Source: Magnimaribacter mokuoloeensis (GTDB lineage Bacteria > Pseudomonadota > Gammaproteobacteria > Magnimaribacterales > Magnimaribacteraceae). Taken from it: a DNA stretch of 64,000 bases. The DNA lies in contig CP151794.1 in the NCBI GenBank assembly GCA_041860225.1, positions 992,001 to 1,056,000 of the forward strand, in the 5' to 3' direction. Shown one piece after another: positions 50,324 through 59,253 of the stretch. Position numbers and translations under genes: made by a program. The notes beneath the pieces are model-generated. The model was not told the DNA's origin and ran no database searches. It was given only the letters and a program-made list of their open reading frames with translations. How positions within the stretch are numbered: position 1 is the stretch's first letter; every line of letters starts with the position of its first letter.

Positions 50324-51028
50324 TCAAGAGTACTCTTTAAATTGTGGCCAATCAAAAATATCATCTTGATGAAAATCCTTTAAGGAATGACAAACTCTCA
50401 AAGCACGTTCCATTGAGGCACCCTGATTTAGCCCATGTTCATGAAAAACAATTGACTCAGGTTCATAAATTATTTTTCTACCTTTCAATGCTTGTTCTCT
50501 TGCCCAAAATCTATCTTCAACTCCGTTTTGATTCTCGTTGAAAGGACAATCTTCCCAAGCTTTGCGATCTATCAATGAAAAAGCATTATGAAAAAATGGA
50601 TAGCTTTCATAAACTATCCTTTCCCTGCCGAAAACTGTAATTAAGTCTCTAGTATCTACCGGATTGCTATGAACTGTTGGAATTTGTCTTCCGTATACCC
50701 CAGATGCATTATATTTGTGACGAGTTTCAATAAGCTTCTCTATTGAATTAGGAGTTAAAATTTCGCAATGAGCAGACAATATTAATATTTCATTCTTGGA
50801 AGTTTCCTTAATCCCGATATTGAGTGCATAACTATAGTTAAATTCTGATTTGTCATAATTAACTATTTCACAGCCTTGCTCCGCGGCATATTCTCGAGAG
50901 CCATCGGTACTAGAGTTATCAACTAAAAATATTTTTGAGGGCTTTAAGGTCTGCTTCTTTATGGATCCAATGACTCTTGGAAGCCAGTCCATCTCATTCC
51001 TACATCGTATAACTACGTCATAAAGCAT
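50324..51028 (-). CDS. GT2 family glycosyltransferase
   Basis: This 234-residue GT-A protein has the typical opening DVVIRCRNEMDWLPRVIGSI, DNSSTDGSREYA and ILILSAHCEIL in place of the usual DxD. SLIDRKAWEDCPFNENQNGVEDRFWAREQ is the family's ED-type acid region. It adds one sugar during repeat-unit assembly. The donor sugar is unknown. It is six bases downstream of the FMN oxidase gene. Confidence 0.85.
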   Translation of the reverse strand: MLYDVVIRCRNEMDWLPRVIGSIKKQTLKPSKIFLVDNSSTDGSREYAAEQGCEIVNYDKSEFNYSYALNIGIKETSKNEILILSAHCEILTPNSIEKLIETRHKYNASGVYGRQIPTVHSNPVDTRDLITVFGRERIVYESYPFFHNAFSLIDRKAWEDCPFNENQNGVEDRFWAREQALKGRKIIYEPESIVFHEHGLNQGASMERALRVCHSLKDFHQDDIFDWPQFKEYS

Positions 51029-51034
51029 ATCTAC

Positions 51035-52198
51035 TTAGATTTCTATTGGGTTATGAAGGAAAAATTCGTTAGAAACTGTCGCATTTTGAAGCTTAATTTC
51101 CGATATATCTTTACAGCACATCTGCTCCATAATATTAGATAATTCATCCTGCAAGATGTAGTGAATATGTTCAGCTCCTTTCTTACCAAGTGCAGCTATT
51201 CCGATCATAAATGGTCTTCCTAACATTACAAAATCAGCTCCCAAAGCTAATGCCTTAGAAATATCCTGGCCAGAGGAAAAGCCACTATCGATAATTATGG
51301 GAAAATCCTTTCCTAGTTTTTTTCTTATATTTGGTAATAATTGCAAAGGGTTTGGTACTAAATCTATTTGCCTACCTCCATGATTTGAAAGCCATATTGC
51401 ATCTGCAACAGTGGAAGCTTTCAATGCATCCTCTTCGTCCAGAATACCTTTTATGATGATTGGTCTATTCCATAATGCTTTTATTTCTTCGAGATACTGC
51501 CAGTCAACATATCGCGGCATTTCATTCCAACCATTATCAATTTTATCTTGGGTAAAGAATTCATACTTTGTCATTGTTCCAAATGAAGGCATCCCATGTA
51601 ATAAGGTATTGAGTGCCCATATAGGCTTTGCTAAAGCTTGGAAAAATGTTCTTAAATTTAGCTTTGGAGGAATAGTAATTCCGGCCTTTAGAAGCCTTTC
51701 TTTTCTACTTGTGGCAGGTATATCGACAGTAACAACCAAGGCACTATAATCAGACTCCAAAGCTCTTTTGATAATATCATCTCTGATTGTTTTATCTTTA
51801 GGTGGATATAGCTGAAACCAGCCCTTACCATTCAAATTTGGTGCAACTTGCTCTAATGAAAGAGAAGCTACCGAAGAAAGGCAATACGGGATATCTTTTT
51901 CAGTACACATTTTAGCAAGAGCAGTTTCTGCACCAGGCCAAATCAAACCTGCAGATCCCATTGGTGCCACGCCAAAAGGTGCTGAATATTCCATACCAAA
52001 GATAGCTTGTTTAGTAGAAGGCTTAACAGTACCCTTGAGATACCTAGGAGTTAAAAATACGTGATTAAAGATATTAGCATTTCCTTTGACAACCTTATCA
52101 TCTCCAGTACCTGAAAACAGATACTCCGAGCAAAAGAATGGAATTCTTTTGGTTGCTTTATCTTTAAGATCAAGCACTCTTGGGTATTTATTTTTCAT
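51035..52198 (-). CDS. FMN-dependent 2-hydroxy-acid oxidase (LldD-like)
   Basis: This 387-residue protein is an FMN TIM barrel of the lactate dehydrogenase/glycolate oxidase family. VFLTPRYLKGTV, SAPFGVAPMGSAGLIWPGAE, WFQLYPPKD with the active tyrosine, VTVDIPATSRKER and the active-site WLSNHGGRQID (His, Arg) are present. The late GADFVMLGRPFMIGI binds FMN phosphate. Such enzymes oxidise L-lactate, glycolate or related 2-hydroxy acids. In this locus it may oxidise a hydroxy acid substituent of the glycan, such as a lactyl group. Horizontal shuffling of a metabolic gene into the locus is also possible. Confidence 0.87.
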   Translation of the reverse strand: MKNKYPRVLDLKDKATKRIPFFCSEYLFSGTGDDKVVKGNANIFNHVFLTPRYLKGTVKPSTKQAIFGMEYSAPFGVAPMGSAGLIWPGAETALAKMCTEKDIPYCLSSVASLSLEQVAPNLNGKGWFQLYPPKDKTIRDDIIKRALESDYSALVVTVDIPATSRKERLLKAGITIPPKLNLRTFFQALAKPIWALNTLLHGMPSFGTMTKYEFFTQDKIDNGWNEMPRYVDWQYLEEIKALWNRPIIIKGILDEEDALKASTVADAIWLSNHGGRQIDLVPNPLQLLPNIRKKLGKDFPIIIDSGFSSGQDISKALALGADFVMLGRPFMIGIAALGKKGAEHIHYILQDELSNIMEQMCCKDISEIKLQNATVSNEFFLHNPIEI

Positions 52199-52227
52199 CT
52201 AAGTTCAGTGATTAAGTAGTCTTGATT

Positions 52228-52884
52228 TCAGTTAGGGGAGACAGCCGAAAGCTTCTCTATCAAATCAAAGTCCTCTTTTGACTTGAGAAGTATATTGCTC
52301 CAGATAGATGATTCTATCATCGTTGTTGAATCATTGAATAATTGTCCGCTTTCTAACATCTCTATTTCATTTTTATGCCATGACATCATAGAGTAATTAA
52401 AGGATAAAACTGGAGTCATATCTTGTGTCTTTGCAAAGTTTTGATCCCATTCATAATTTATAGGCTTTCCTTTAAAAGTAGCATGAACTTGATGCTTTGA
52501 AACAGCAACAGAGGAAGGAGCATTATCATCAATTGTTTGATTAAAAAATTTCTTTATGTCATTGATTGTTTGTAATGGTGAAACCGTATTAAGCCAAAAT
52601 ACTCGATCGCAATTATATTGTTTGAAAAAGTCTAGAACCACCATCTCACTAGTAGCTTCAGAGGAAGCTAATTGTGACTCCCTTAAATAAAAATCAATAC
52701 CAAATTTTTTAACTACAGACTCTAAATTAGGGTCATCAGTATTAAGTACAATTTTATCGAATAAGTTTACTGACAATGCTTTTTCAATAGCTATTTCATA
52801 AACTGCCTTTCCATTAATTTGAAGGTAGTTTTTTTTAGCCAACCTTTGAGAACCTTTTCTTACTGGAATCATGCAAATGTTCAT
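52228..52884 (-). CDS. NeuA-like cytidylyltransferase (second copy)
   Basis: This 218-residue nucleotidyltransferase begins ICMIPVRKGSQRLAKKNYLQING, a variant of the CMP-sialic acid synthetase signature, with VLNTDDPNLESVV and FWLNTVSPLQTINDI. It is less like PseF than the gene at 47325. It may activate a second nonulosonate or another acidic sugar such as KDO-like acids as CMP-sugar. It lies 30 bases downstream of the FMN oxidase (on the far side, upstream in transcription). Confidence 0.8.
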   Translation of the reverse strand: MNICMIPVRKGSQRLAKKNYLQINGKAVYEIAIEKALSVNLFDKIVLNTDDPNLESVVKKFGIDFYLRESQLASSEATSEMVVLDFFKQYNCDRVFWLNTVSPLQTINDIKKFFNQTIDDNAPSSVAVSKHQVHATFKGKPINYEWDQNFAKTQDMTPVLSFNYSMMSWHKNEIEMLESGQLFNDSTTMIESSIWSNILLKSKEDFDLIEKLSAVSPN

Positions 52885-52948
52885 GATAATTATTTTATTC
52901 CTATATTTTTAGTGTAAAAACCAAAATTTAAAAAAGTTTTATTTTAAA

Positions 52949-54124
52949 TTATATTTCTTGCCAGGTAGATTGTTCGTTTAGGCTCTTATGAGCTGCTTCA
53001 ATGACCATGGTACTAACCAAAGCTTCTTGGAAGCTGGGTCTTTGAATTTGCAGTTCTTCTAATTCCTTGCGACCTTCTATTAAATCAATTACATCATCGA
53101 GAAAAGTTGTAATGCTTTCTATGCCATATCCGCGCCAATGAATCTTTCCATCTTCTGAACCATATGGCATACAAAAATCTGGATTAATGTGCTCCACTCC
53201 AAGATCATCTGTATTAAGTCTTATTCCGCGTTCTTTTTGATCTGCTTCATAGCGACCTTTTGTGCCTATAAACTTAATTTTCTGGTCTGACATTGCAGAG
53301 CTATTTTCTGGATCAATCCAGCTCGTTAAGATGGTTTCTGAAAATTTAATGCCATTAGGCATTTCCCACTCAATAATGCATTGAATTGCATCAAAAGTGT
53401 CTATGCCTTGCTGTACAATTTCAGTTTTTTGCCCTATTGCCATAACCCTTTTTGGAGAGGCAGAAGTAACAAACCTGATTACATCAATATAATGCACTCC
53501 TAAATACTGAAGGATGCTAGTTTGTGATGCCCAGTCTTTAAAAAAGAGGGTAGGAACAGACTTACGCTGGCTGTACTCAACCCAGCAATTTAATGGCGTT
53601 CCAAGATCACCTGATTGAATTTTGTCACGAAGTATGATGTTAGATTTATCCCAGCGCTTATGAAATTCTACAGCACCATAAAGGTTATTTATTTTAGCTG
53701 TTTTGACAAGGTCAAGGCCTTCTTTTGTAGTCGGTGTAAGTGGCTTTACTAAAAGAGTGTGTAAACCCTCCTGAAGGCAATCTTTTGCAATCTGATGGTG
53801 TAAATGATCTGGAACAGCAATAATTGCGCAGCCTGGATTTTTACATTTTTTTAATACTTCCTTATAGGCATCATGATTTCTCAAATCATTTTCTGGATAT
53901 GTTTTTACATCAACCTTGATTCCTGTTTTTACCTCTAAGCCCTTAACTTTCTGTAAAACTTCTTTTGAAGATTTAGCCGAGGTCGAAACGCAGTGAATAT
54001 CTCCTATGTTTTTGTTATGTCTTTTCCATTCAAATATAGCCGGCAAAATAGTTCCGTAGCCTGAGGTGCCTTTTCCGCAGACATATAAGCCTGCGCCTAT
54101 GATGATAATATCGAATTTCTTCAT
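52949..54124 (-). CDS. Gfo/Idh/MocA family oxidoreductase
   Basis: This 391-residue protein has an N-terminal Rossmann fold with an unusual glycine-rich loop (IIIIGAGLYVCGKGTSGYG), then CAIIAVPDHLHHQIAKDCL and HTLLVKPLTPTTKEG, the conserved lysine-proline motif of Gfo/Idh/MocA enzymes, and a C-terminal beta-sheet domain. Such enzymes oxidise or reduce sugars or sugar nucleotides with NAD(P). It overlaps the methyltransferase stop by one base (TAATG), so the two are coupled. The role is likely in making a modified sugar. Confidence 0.83.
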   Translation of the reverse strand: MKKFDIIIIGAGLYVCGKGTSGYGTILPAIFEWKRHNKNIGDIHCVSTSAKSSKEVLQKVKGLEVKTGIKVDVKTYPENDLRNHDAYKEVLKKCKNPGCAIIAVPDHLHHQIAKDCLQEGLHTLLVKPLTPTTKEGLDLVKTAKINNLYGAVEFHKRWDKSNIILRDKIQSGDLGTPLNCWVEYSQRKSVPTLFFKDWASQTSILQYLGVHYIDVIRFVTSASPKRVMAIGQKTEIVQQGIDTFDAIQCIIEWEMPNGIKFSETILTSWIDPENSSAMSDQKIKFIGTKGRYEADQKERGIRLNTDDLGVEHINPDFCMPYGSEDGKIHWRGYGIESITTFLDDVIDLIEGRKELEELQIQRPSFQEALVSTMVIEAAHKSLNEQSTWQEI

Positions 54125-54912
54125 TAAACCCTTGCCATGACCAATACATAATGTGCATTACTTTCTTTTATTGGAATCATATCCACAACAGCTGCTTCTC
54201 CTTTAAACCATTGAAGAAATAAAAAAGGTAAAATTTCAGTTTCAACACCCCAGCAATCAGCATCGTCTTGAAATTTTTTACCATGGGAGCGGTTATGTTC
54301 TATAAACAAAACCCCATTGTCATTTAAAGATTTTAACCAGTTACCTAAAGCTTTTTTTGGATCTTTTGCGTGGTCGTGAGAGTTTGAATAAATAAAGTCA
54401 AAACCATCAAGCCATTCATCTTTTATCTCGTGAAAATCATGCTCAATAGTATTAGAGAATTTTGTTGCACTTGGCTCTATGTCTGTTCCAAAAACATATG
54501 ATCCTGATGGTAAATGGGTATTAAACCACTCAACTTCTTTTCCAACTCTTGTTCCATGACAAATCCCCTTGAATTCATTTTCACCACGCTTACCGACTAA
54601 GTAACTTGAAATTAAGGAAATAGTTTCTTCAGAGCACCAAGATTTATCATACCCTTCTGCTATTTTTTTAGAGGTCTTTACTTTTTGGTTTCTTGCATAA
54701 GCAGATGGGTCATCATAATTATGAAGCTTATATAAAGCTTGATCGGAGCCTTTACCAAGATCGAGAACAAAAAAGTGTCTAGATTGCGAGAAAAACTTCA
54801 TGAAAAGTCCGGAGAAAGACTTTGAAAAAACCATCCAAACCCTTTTTGCCAATAAATCCTTATTTCTTAATAGGTTCTTAATTCTTTTAGCATATGCTTT
54901 TAATTTAGCCAT
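54124..54912 (-). CDS. SAM-dependent methyltransferase-like protein
   Basis: This 262-residue protein begins with basic helices (residues 1-40) and has HYIDP-type SAM features in weaker form: CHGTRVGKEVEWFNTHLP, YVFGTDIEPSATKF and FDFIYSNSHDHAKDPKKAL, then NGVLFIEHNRSHG. These correspond to motifs I, II and post-I of class I methyltransferases. A strong AAGGAGA site precedes the ATG. Substrate is unknown; a hydroxyl or amino group of a sugar is most likely in this locus. It is the first gene of a pair with the Gfo/Idh gene. Confidence 0.72.
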   Translation of the reverse strand: MAKLKAYAKRIKNLLRNKDLLAKRVWMVFSKSFSGLFMKFFSQSRHFFVLDLGKGSDQALYKLHNYDDPSAYARNQKVKTSKKIAEGYDKSWCSEETISLISSYLVGKRGENEFKGICHGTRVGKEVEWFNTHLPSGSYVFGTDIEPSATKFSNTIEHDFHEIKDEWLDGFDFIYSNSHDHAKDPKKALGNWLKSLNDNGVLFIEHNRSHGKKFQDDADCWGVETEILPFLFLQWFKGEAAVVDMIPIKESNAHYVLVMARV

Positions 54913-55001
54913 TTATAAGTTCTCCTTTTTCTTGATTTTAATAAATTATTATTGAAATTTTTGTACTGATTTAAGTGAGTTCTTTTTATCTGAATTTAAT
55001 A

Positions 55002-56279
55002 CTATAGTAAATTATTTACAGCTAGGATCTTCTCTATTTTCTCTTCCCAAAGATTAGATCGGTCCATTAAATCATTATAAAAAGCGTGCGGTCTTTCTGA
55101 TGAAATATTAGAGTCTTTTGTTATTAGACTAGAAACAAATTTCTCAAAGTCATTTTTATCATTAGCAGCATATACAAGACCTAACTTCCTATATATTGTG
55201 GTGAAGGAATCCTCTTGAGGAATTTGCTGCTTGGGATGCTTATTTGGATCATAAAACTCTATTACTGGAACCTCTAAGGTAGCACAATCCATCGCACCAG
55301 AAGACCAAAATGTAATAGCAAAATCAACCTTACAAGCTATATCTAGTATATGCTCTTCTATAATCTTGATTGAAGGATAAGAATCTGCGATTTTATCCCA
55401 ATGCGAATCAGTCTCTCTAGGATGTTTTTTAACAAACAAATTGTAATTACTTAAATGCTTATCAACTACTTGCACTGTTGCTTCAACTAAATCTTTCTGA
55501 GATTCTTCGTCAATATAACTGCCATACCCTCTACTAATTACCAGAATATTAGTCTCTTCTCTTTCGGTAAAACTAGAGCGAAAGGAATTTGCCTTTTCTT
55601 TATACTTTTTAAGCCATCTTCTCGAGTATTTAGGATGGCCAGTGAATACCTTTTCCAGATCAGAAGAGGTAAATTCATTTTCTTCATCAATTTCAAAATA
55701 ATCTGCTGGATGTCCCATTAAAAGAAAATACTTTTTATTATAATCAATGTCATTAGATAAAGGATATTCCCTATCTAGATCTGATGTATAAATGTGTGGA
55801 GAGTGTGGGCAGTAAAAGAAAATTGACTGATTAAATATTTCTTTTATCCACTTATCTCTGGGCCTCCGAAGACTTGGGGATTCAGTAAAAATTAGAGTTC
55901 TTTCACCTTGATCTGAAAGTAGATGTTTAGGTAAGTTGATTTCGAAAACTTTTCTGCACGCATATTCAATAATATAAAACAAAACACTCAATAACTTAGG
56001 TTTTTTAAGTTTGATATTAATGCGATGTGCCAAGTAACCAATTCTTTCTATCATTTCTACAAAAGGGCCTCCGGTGGTAATTGCTTCGATCTTATTCTCT
56101 GGCTTACTAATATAATTCCTTAAGAGACTATTATGATTGACACTTTTTTTTACATGTCTTGTTAGATAGATAATTTTTATTTCAAATTGCAAATTGGATA
56201 AGTGATCAAGTATAGGTAGTATCCAATCTAACTCTCCCGCAGATCCTGATAAAAATGCAACTGCTTTTTTATTTTTCAT
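55002..56279 (-). CDS. Unrecognised GT-B-like protein of the glycan locus
   Basis: This protein of about 425 residues begins MKNKKAVAFLSGSAGELDWILPIL and has KIIYLTRHVKKSV, NILVISRGYGSYI, YNLFVKKHPRETDSHW and TFWSSGAMDCATLEVPVIEFYD. The last two match the C-terminal substrate-binding half of CDP-glycerol-transferase-like and capsule GT-B enzymes. The start is at ATG 56279, overlapping the flippase stop by 11 bases; an ATG at 56288 would add three residues, and one at 56318 would overlap by 50 bases. It may transfer an activated sugar or alcohol. I do not recognise it more exactly. Confidence 0.55.
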   Translation of the reverse strand: MKNKKAVAFLSGSAGELDWILPILDHLSNLQFEIKIIYLTRHVKKSVNHNSLLRNYISKPENKIEAITTGGPFVEMIERIGYLAHRINIKLKKPKLLSVLFYIIEYACRKVFEINLPKHLLSDQGERTLIFTESPSLRRPRDKWIKEIFNQSIFFYCPHSPHIYTSDLDREYPLSNDIDYNKKYFLLMGHPADYFEIDEENEFTSSDLEKVFTGHPKYSRRWLKKYKEKANSFRSSFTEREETNILVISRGYGSYIDEESQKDLVEATVQVVDKHLSNYNLFVKKHPRETDSHWDKIADSYPSIKIIEEHILDIACKVDFAITFWSSGAMDCATLEVPVIEFYDPNKHPKQQIPQEDSFTTIYRKLGLVYAANDKNDFEKFVSSLITKDSNISSERPHAFYNDLMDRSNLWEEKIEKILAVNNLL

Positions 56280-58062
56280 GATCGTCATAATCTGCCATTT
56301 GCGAAAACTTTTTATCAATATCTATAAGCTCTTTATATGTACCCTTAGAAATAATATTACCTTTATCAAGATGATAAATCGTATCGCAATCACGTATAGT
56401 GCTTAGGCGATGGGCAATAATGATGATTGTAATTTCACGACCTAGATTCTTAATAGAATCCATTACAATTCTCTCAGTAGTATTATCGAGAGCACTTGTT
56501 GCCTCATCAAGAACTAGAACAGATGGGTTATGATAAAGCGCTCTCGCAAGACCAACCCTTTGACGTTGCCCGCCCGAAAGTTTTACACCTCTTTCGCCAA
56601 TTTGGGTATTGTATCCATCTACAAGATTACTATTAACAAAGTCATGCAAACTCGCTATACGGGACACATCTTTCACGACTTCCATGTTAATTTCATCCAG
56701 TTTGACACCAAAAGCAATATTCTCAGCCAAAGAAGCATCTAGTAGCGAGATCTGCTGCGGCACATAACCAAGACTGCTTTGCCAATTACTTACATTCCCC
56801 GATCTAATCTTGATACCATCTACCATCAAATTTCCGCTCTGAGGTTCTAGTAAACCCAATATTATGTCTACCAATGTAGTTTTACCGCTGCCTGTCAATC
56901 CGACCAAACCCACCATACTATTTACTGATATTGTTAGTGATATTTCATTCAAAACATTGCTATCTGTGCCTGGATAATTAAAACTAACTTTTTCTAAGAC
57001 AATTTCATCTTCAAGTGGCATGGTTTCTTTAACATTTTTTTTGCTAACCTTGCCTAAACTGACTATTTCTTTATGCAATTCATCTATTATGGTTTCGGCA
57101 AAACGTAAGGAAGTGACATTGCTGTAAACCATCTGCATGGCAGGTAGCAGTCGATAACCTGCGAAAGCGTACAAAGCAACAACTGGTAAAACCTGTGATA
57201 CGCCATTCTTATCATCAAGAACGCTTAATAACACTAAAACCATCCCACCAAATGCTATTGCCTCAAGGGCATAGCGGGGTAATGCTGTAATAGTTTTTAG
57301 CTGCGCCTCATTTTTTGCAAATTCTTTAGCAGAAGTATCAAATCGCTGTAGATAAAGATCTTCTACACCTCCAATTTTTACTTCTTTAATTGCAAACAAA
57401 GACTCTGAAGCAACTCTAAATCGGTCACGATTTGATTCATATCTCTTACTTCCCATGCGGGACAAGAGTGATGATATAGATTTATAAATTAAGCCATAAA
57501 ATAATCCAAGTACAGCTGATACAGTGATTGCCAATTTGTAATCAACAATTAAAAGCATTATCAGCATTAATAATGAAACTGTACCTTGAGAAATTAAATT
57601 TATAGTTGGTAATAGCATTTTAGATAATAACTCACGTAATTCAGAAAGAAGATTTTTTCCTAATTCTGAACTATTACGGTCTAAAAACCATGAATAGGGT
57701 TGATTTAAATATCCCTCAAACATACGAACACCAATGCTGTGTTCACGCATAAAAACAAAGCTGAGTAACTTGTATTGAGTAACCGTTTTCCATGCAAGCG
57801 AGACAATAAGCGTAACGAAAACTAACCCACCTAGAAAAAAGAAAAAATCGGTTTTTGAGGTGAATTCAAAATAAGTATAGGCCCAAGATAAGACTTCATT
57901 TGTTTCTACCAGTTCAGGACTGCCAAGTATTGTAATAAATGGCAAAATTGAGGCAACGCCAGCTACATCAAGCAATGACATAACTAAAATCATGACTAGC
58001 AATACTGAAGTCTCTTTCCTTTCTGCCTTAGAAAGCAAAGACCATATTTTTTTATATTTCAC
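56269..58062 (-). CDS. PglK-like ABC flippase (fused membrane and ATPase domains)
   Basis: This 597-residue half-transporter has an N-terminal six-helix membrane domain (about residues 15-300), then an ATPase with Walker A GLTGSGKTTL, Q-loop VPQQISLLD, signature LSGGQRQRVGLARAL, Walker B SVLVLDEATSALD and H-loop IIAHRLSTI. It resembles PglK, which moves the undecaprenyl-linked oligosaccharide across the inner membrane. No Wzx-type flippase is visible in the window, so this is the probable export step. It is followed by a GT-B-like gene with an overlap. Confidence 0.87.
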   Translation of the reverse strand: MKYKKIWSLLSKAERKETSVLLVMILVMSLLDVAGVASILPFITILGSPELVETNEVLSWAYTYFEFTSKTDFFFFLGGLVFVTLIVSLAWKTVTQYKLLSFVFMREHSIGVRMFEGYLNQPYSWFLDRNSSELGKNLLSELRELLSKMLLPTINLISQGTVSLLMLIMLLIVDYKLAITVSAVLGLFYGLIYKSISSLLSRMGSKRYESNRDRFRVASESLFAIKEVKIGGVEDLYLQRFDTSAKEFAKNEAQLKTITALPRYALEAIAFGGMVLVLLSVLDDKNGVSQVLPVVALYAFAGYRLLPAMQMVYSNVTSLRFAETIIDELHKEIVSLGKVSKKNVKETMPLEDEIVLEKVSFNYPGTDSNVLNEISLTISVNSMVGLVGLTGSGKTTLVDIILGLLEPQSGNLMVDGIKIRSGNVSNWQSSLGYVPQQISLLDASLAENIAFGVKLDEINMEVVKDVSRIASLHDFVNSNLVDGYNTQIGERGVKLSGGQRQRVGLARALYHNPSVLVLDEATSALDNTTERIVMDSIKNLGREITIIIIAHRLSTIRDCDTIYHLDKGNIISKGTYKELIDIDKKFSQMADYDDHEK

Positions 58063-58154
58063 TATGCTGATGTAATTTGCAATTTAAAAAATAAAAAAAT
58101 CTGCTGTATATGAGTGTTTAAAAGATTAGAACTCAGTATCTATTTATCCTATTC

Positions 58155-59153
58155 TTAAATATTACCAATTTTTTTTCGGTTGAGTTCTATCCACTTTTTT
58201 AGTACAGAGATTTCCATCCAATCTTTGTTATTATCAGAACAGTAGGTAAAGTCAGGATCAACTTTTACTCCTTTTCCAACTCTCTCAGGATCATTACTCC
58301 ACGCATTTATAGATGGGAGAATCTTGAAGTAATCTGAATACTCATATGTATAAAGTGCATCTTCAGCACCTATCATCTGCTCATGAAGCTTTTCTCCAGG
58401 TCTAATGCCAACTATTTTTTGCTCTGCATTCTCATCTACTGCTGACGCAATGTCTGTAACTTTCATAGAGGGAATCTTTTTTACATATATTTCACCGCCT
58501 TTCATGTCATGAAAAGCGTGCCAGACCAACTCAACACCTTCTTCCAATGAAATCATAAACCTAGTCATACGATTGTCAGTAATTGGTAAGACACCATCTT
58601 TAGCAATAGACATAAAAAAAGGAATCACTGAACCACGAGAACCCATAACATTTCCATATCTTACAACTGAAAAACTGGTATTGTGACTTCCAGTATAAGA
58701 ATTACCAGATACAAACAATCTGTCGGAAGTTAACTTAGTTGCTCCATATAAATTTGCAGGACTACTTGCCTTATCGGTAGATAGAGCAACGATTCGCTTT
58801 ACCCCCTTATCAATACATGCGTCTATAAGATTCATAGTGCCAATTACATTTGTCTTCACACACTCAAAGGGGTCATATTCTGCGGTAGGTACAATTTTTG
58901 TTGCTGCTGCATGTATGACATAGTCAATCCCGTCTAATGCCCTAAGAAGTCTATCTTTGTCACGGACATCGCCAATCATAAAGCGAATACGAGAGTCATC
59001 TTTATAAAGCCTGGCCATTTCCCACTGTTTCATTTCATCACGTGAAAATATGACAATCTTTTTAGGGTTATACTTTTGCAAAGTCATGGGTGTAAAAGCT
59101 TGGCCAAATGAACCCGTGCCACCTGTTAGCAATATTGATGAATTCTTAAGCAT
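58155..59153 (-). CDS. pseB: PseB-like UDP-GlcNAc 4,6-dehydratase (inverting)
   Basis: This 332-residue SDR has ILLTGGTGSFGQAF, KIVIFSRDEMKQWEMAR and the active-site block STDKASSPANLYGATKL with the catalytic lysine and tyrosine. The C-terminal KIVGIRPGEKLHEQMIGAED is typical of PseB. It turns UDP-GlcNAc into UDP-2-acetamido-2,6-dideoxy-L-arabino-4-hexulose, the first step to pseudaminic acid. The product goes to PseC (49115). The membrane-bound PglF-like enzyme at 15716 makes a related but different-configuration intermediate. Confidence 0.93.
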   Translation of the reverse strand: MLKNSSILLTGGTGSFGQAFTPMTLQKYNPKKIVIFSRDEMKQWEMARLYKDDSRIRFMIGDVRDKDRLLRALDGIDYVIHAAATKIVPTAEYDPFECVKTNVIGTMNLIDACIDKGVKRIVALSTDKASSPANLYGATKLTSDRLFVSGNSYTGSHNTSFSVVRYGNVMGSRGSVIPFFMSIAKDGVLPITDNRMTRFMISLEEGVELVWHAFHDMKGGEIYVKKIPSMKVTDIASAVDENAEQKIVGIRPGEKLHEQMIGAEDALYTYEYSDYFKILPSINAWSNDPERVGKGVKVDPDFTYCSDNNKDWMEISVLKKWIELNRKKIGNI

Positions 59154-59253
59154 TTTTTTCCCTTTAAATTAAATCTTGAAATATGAAAATGACAGCACAA
59201 AAAATTGGAGATCAAAAATTATTTATGATTAATTTCGAACACACAGGTTTATT

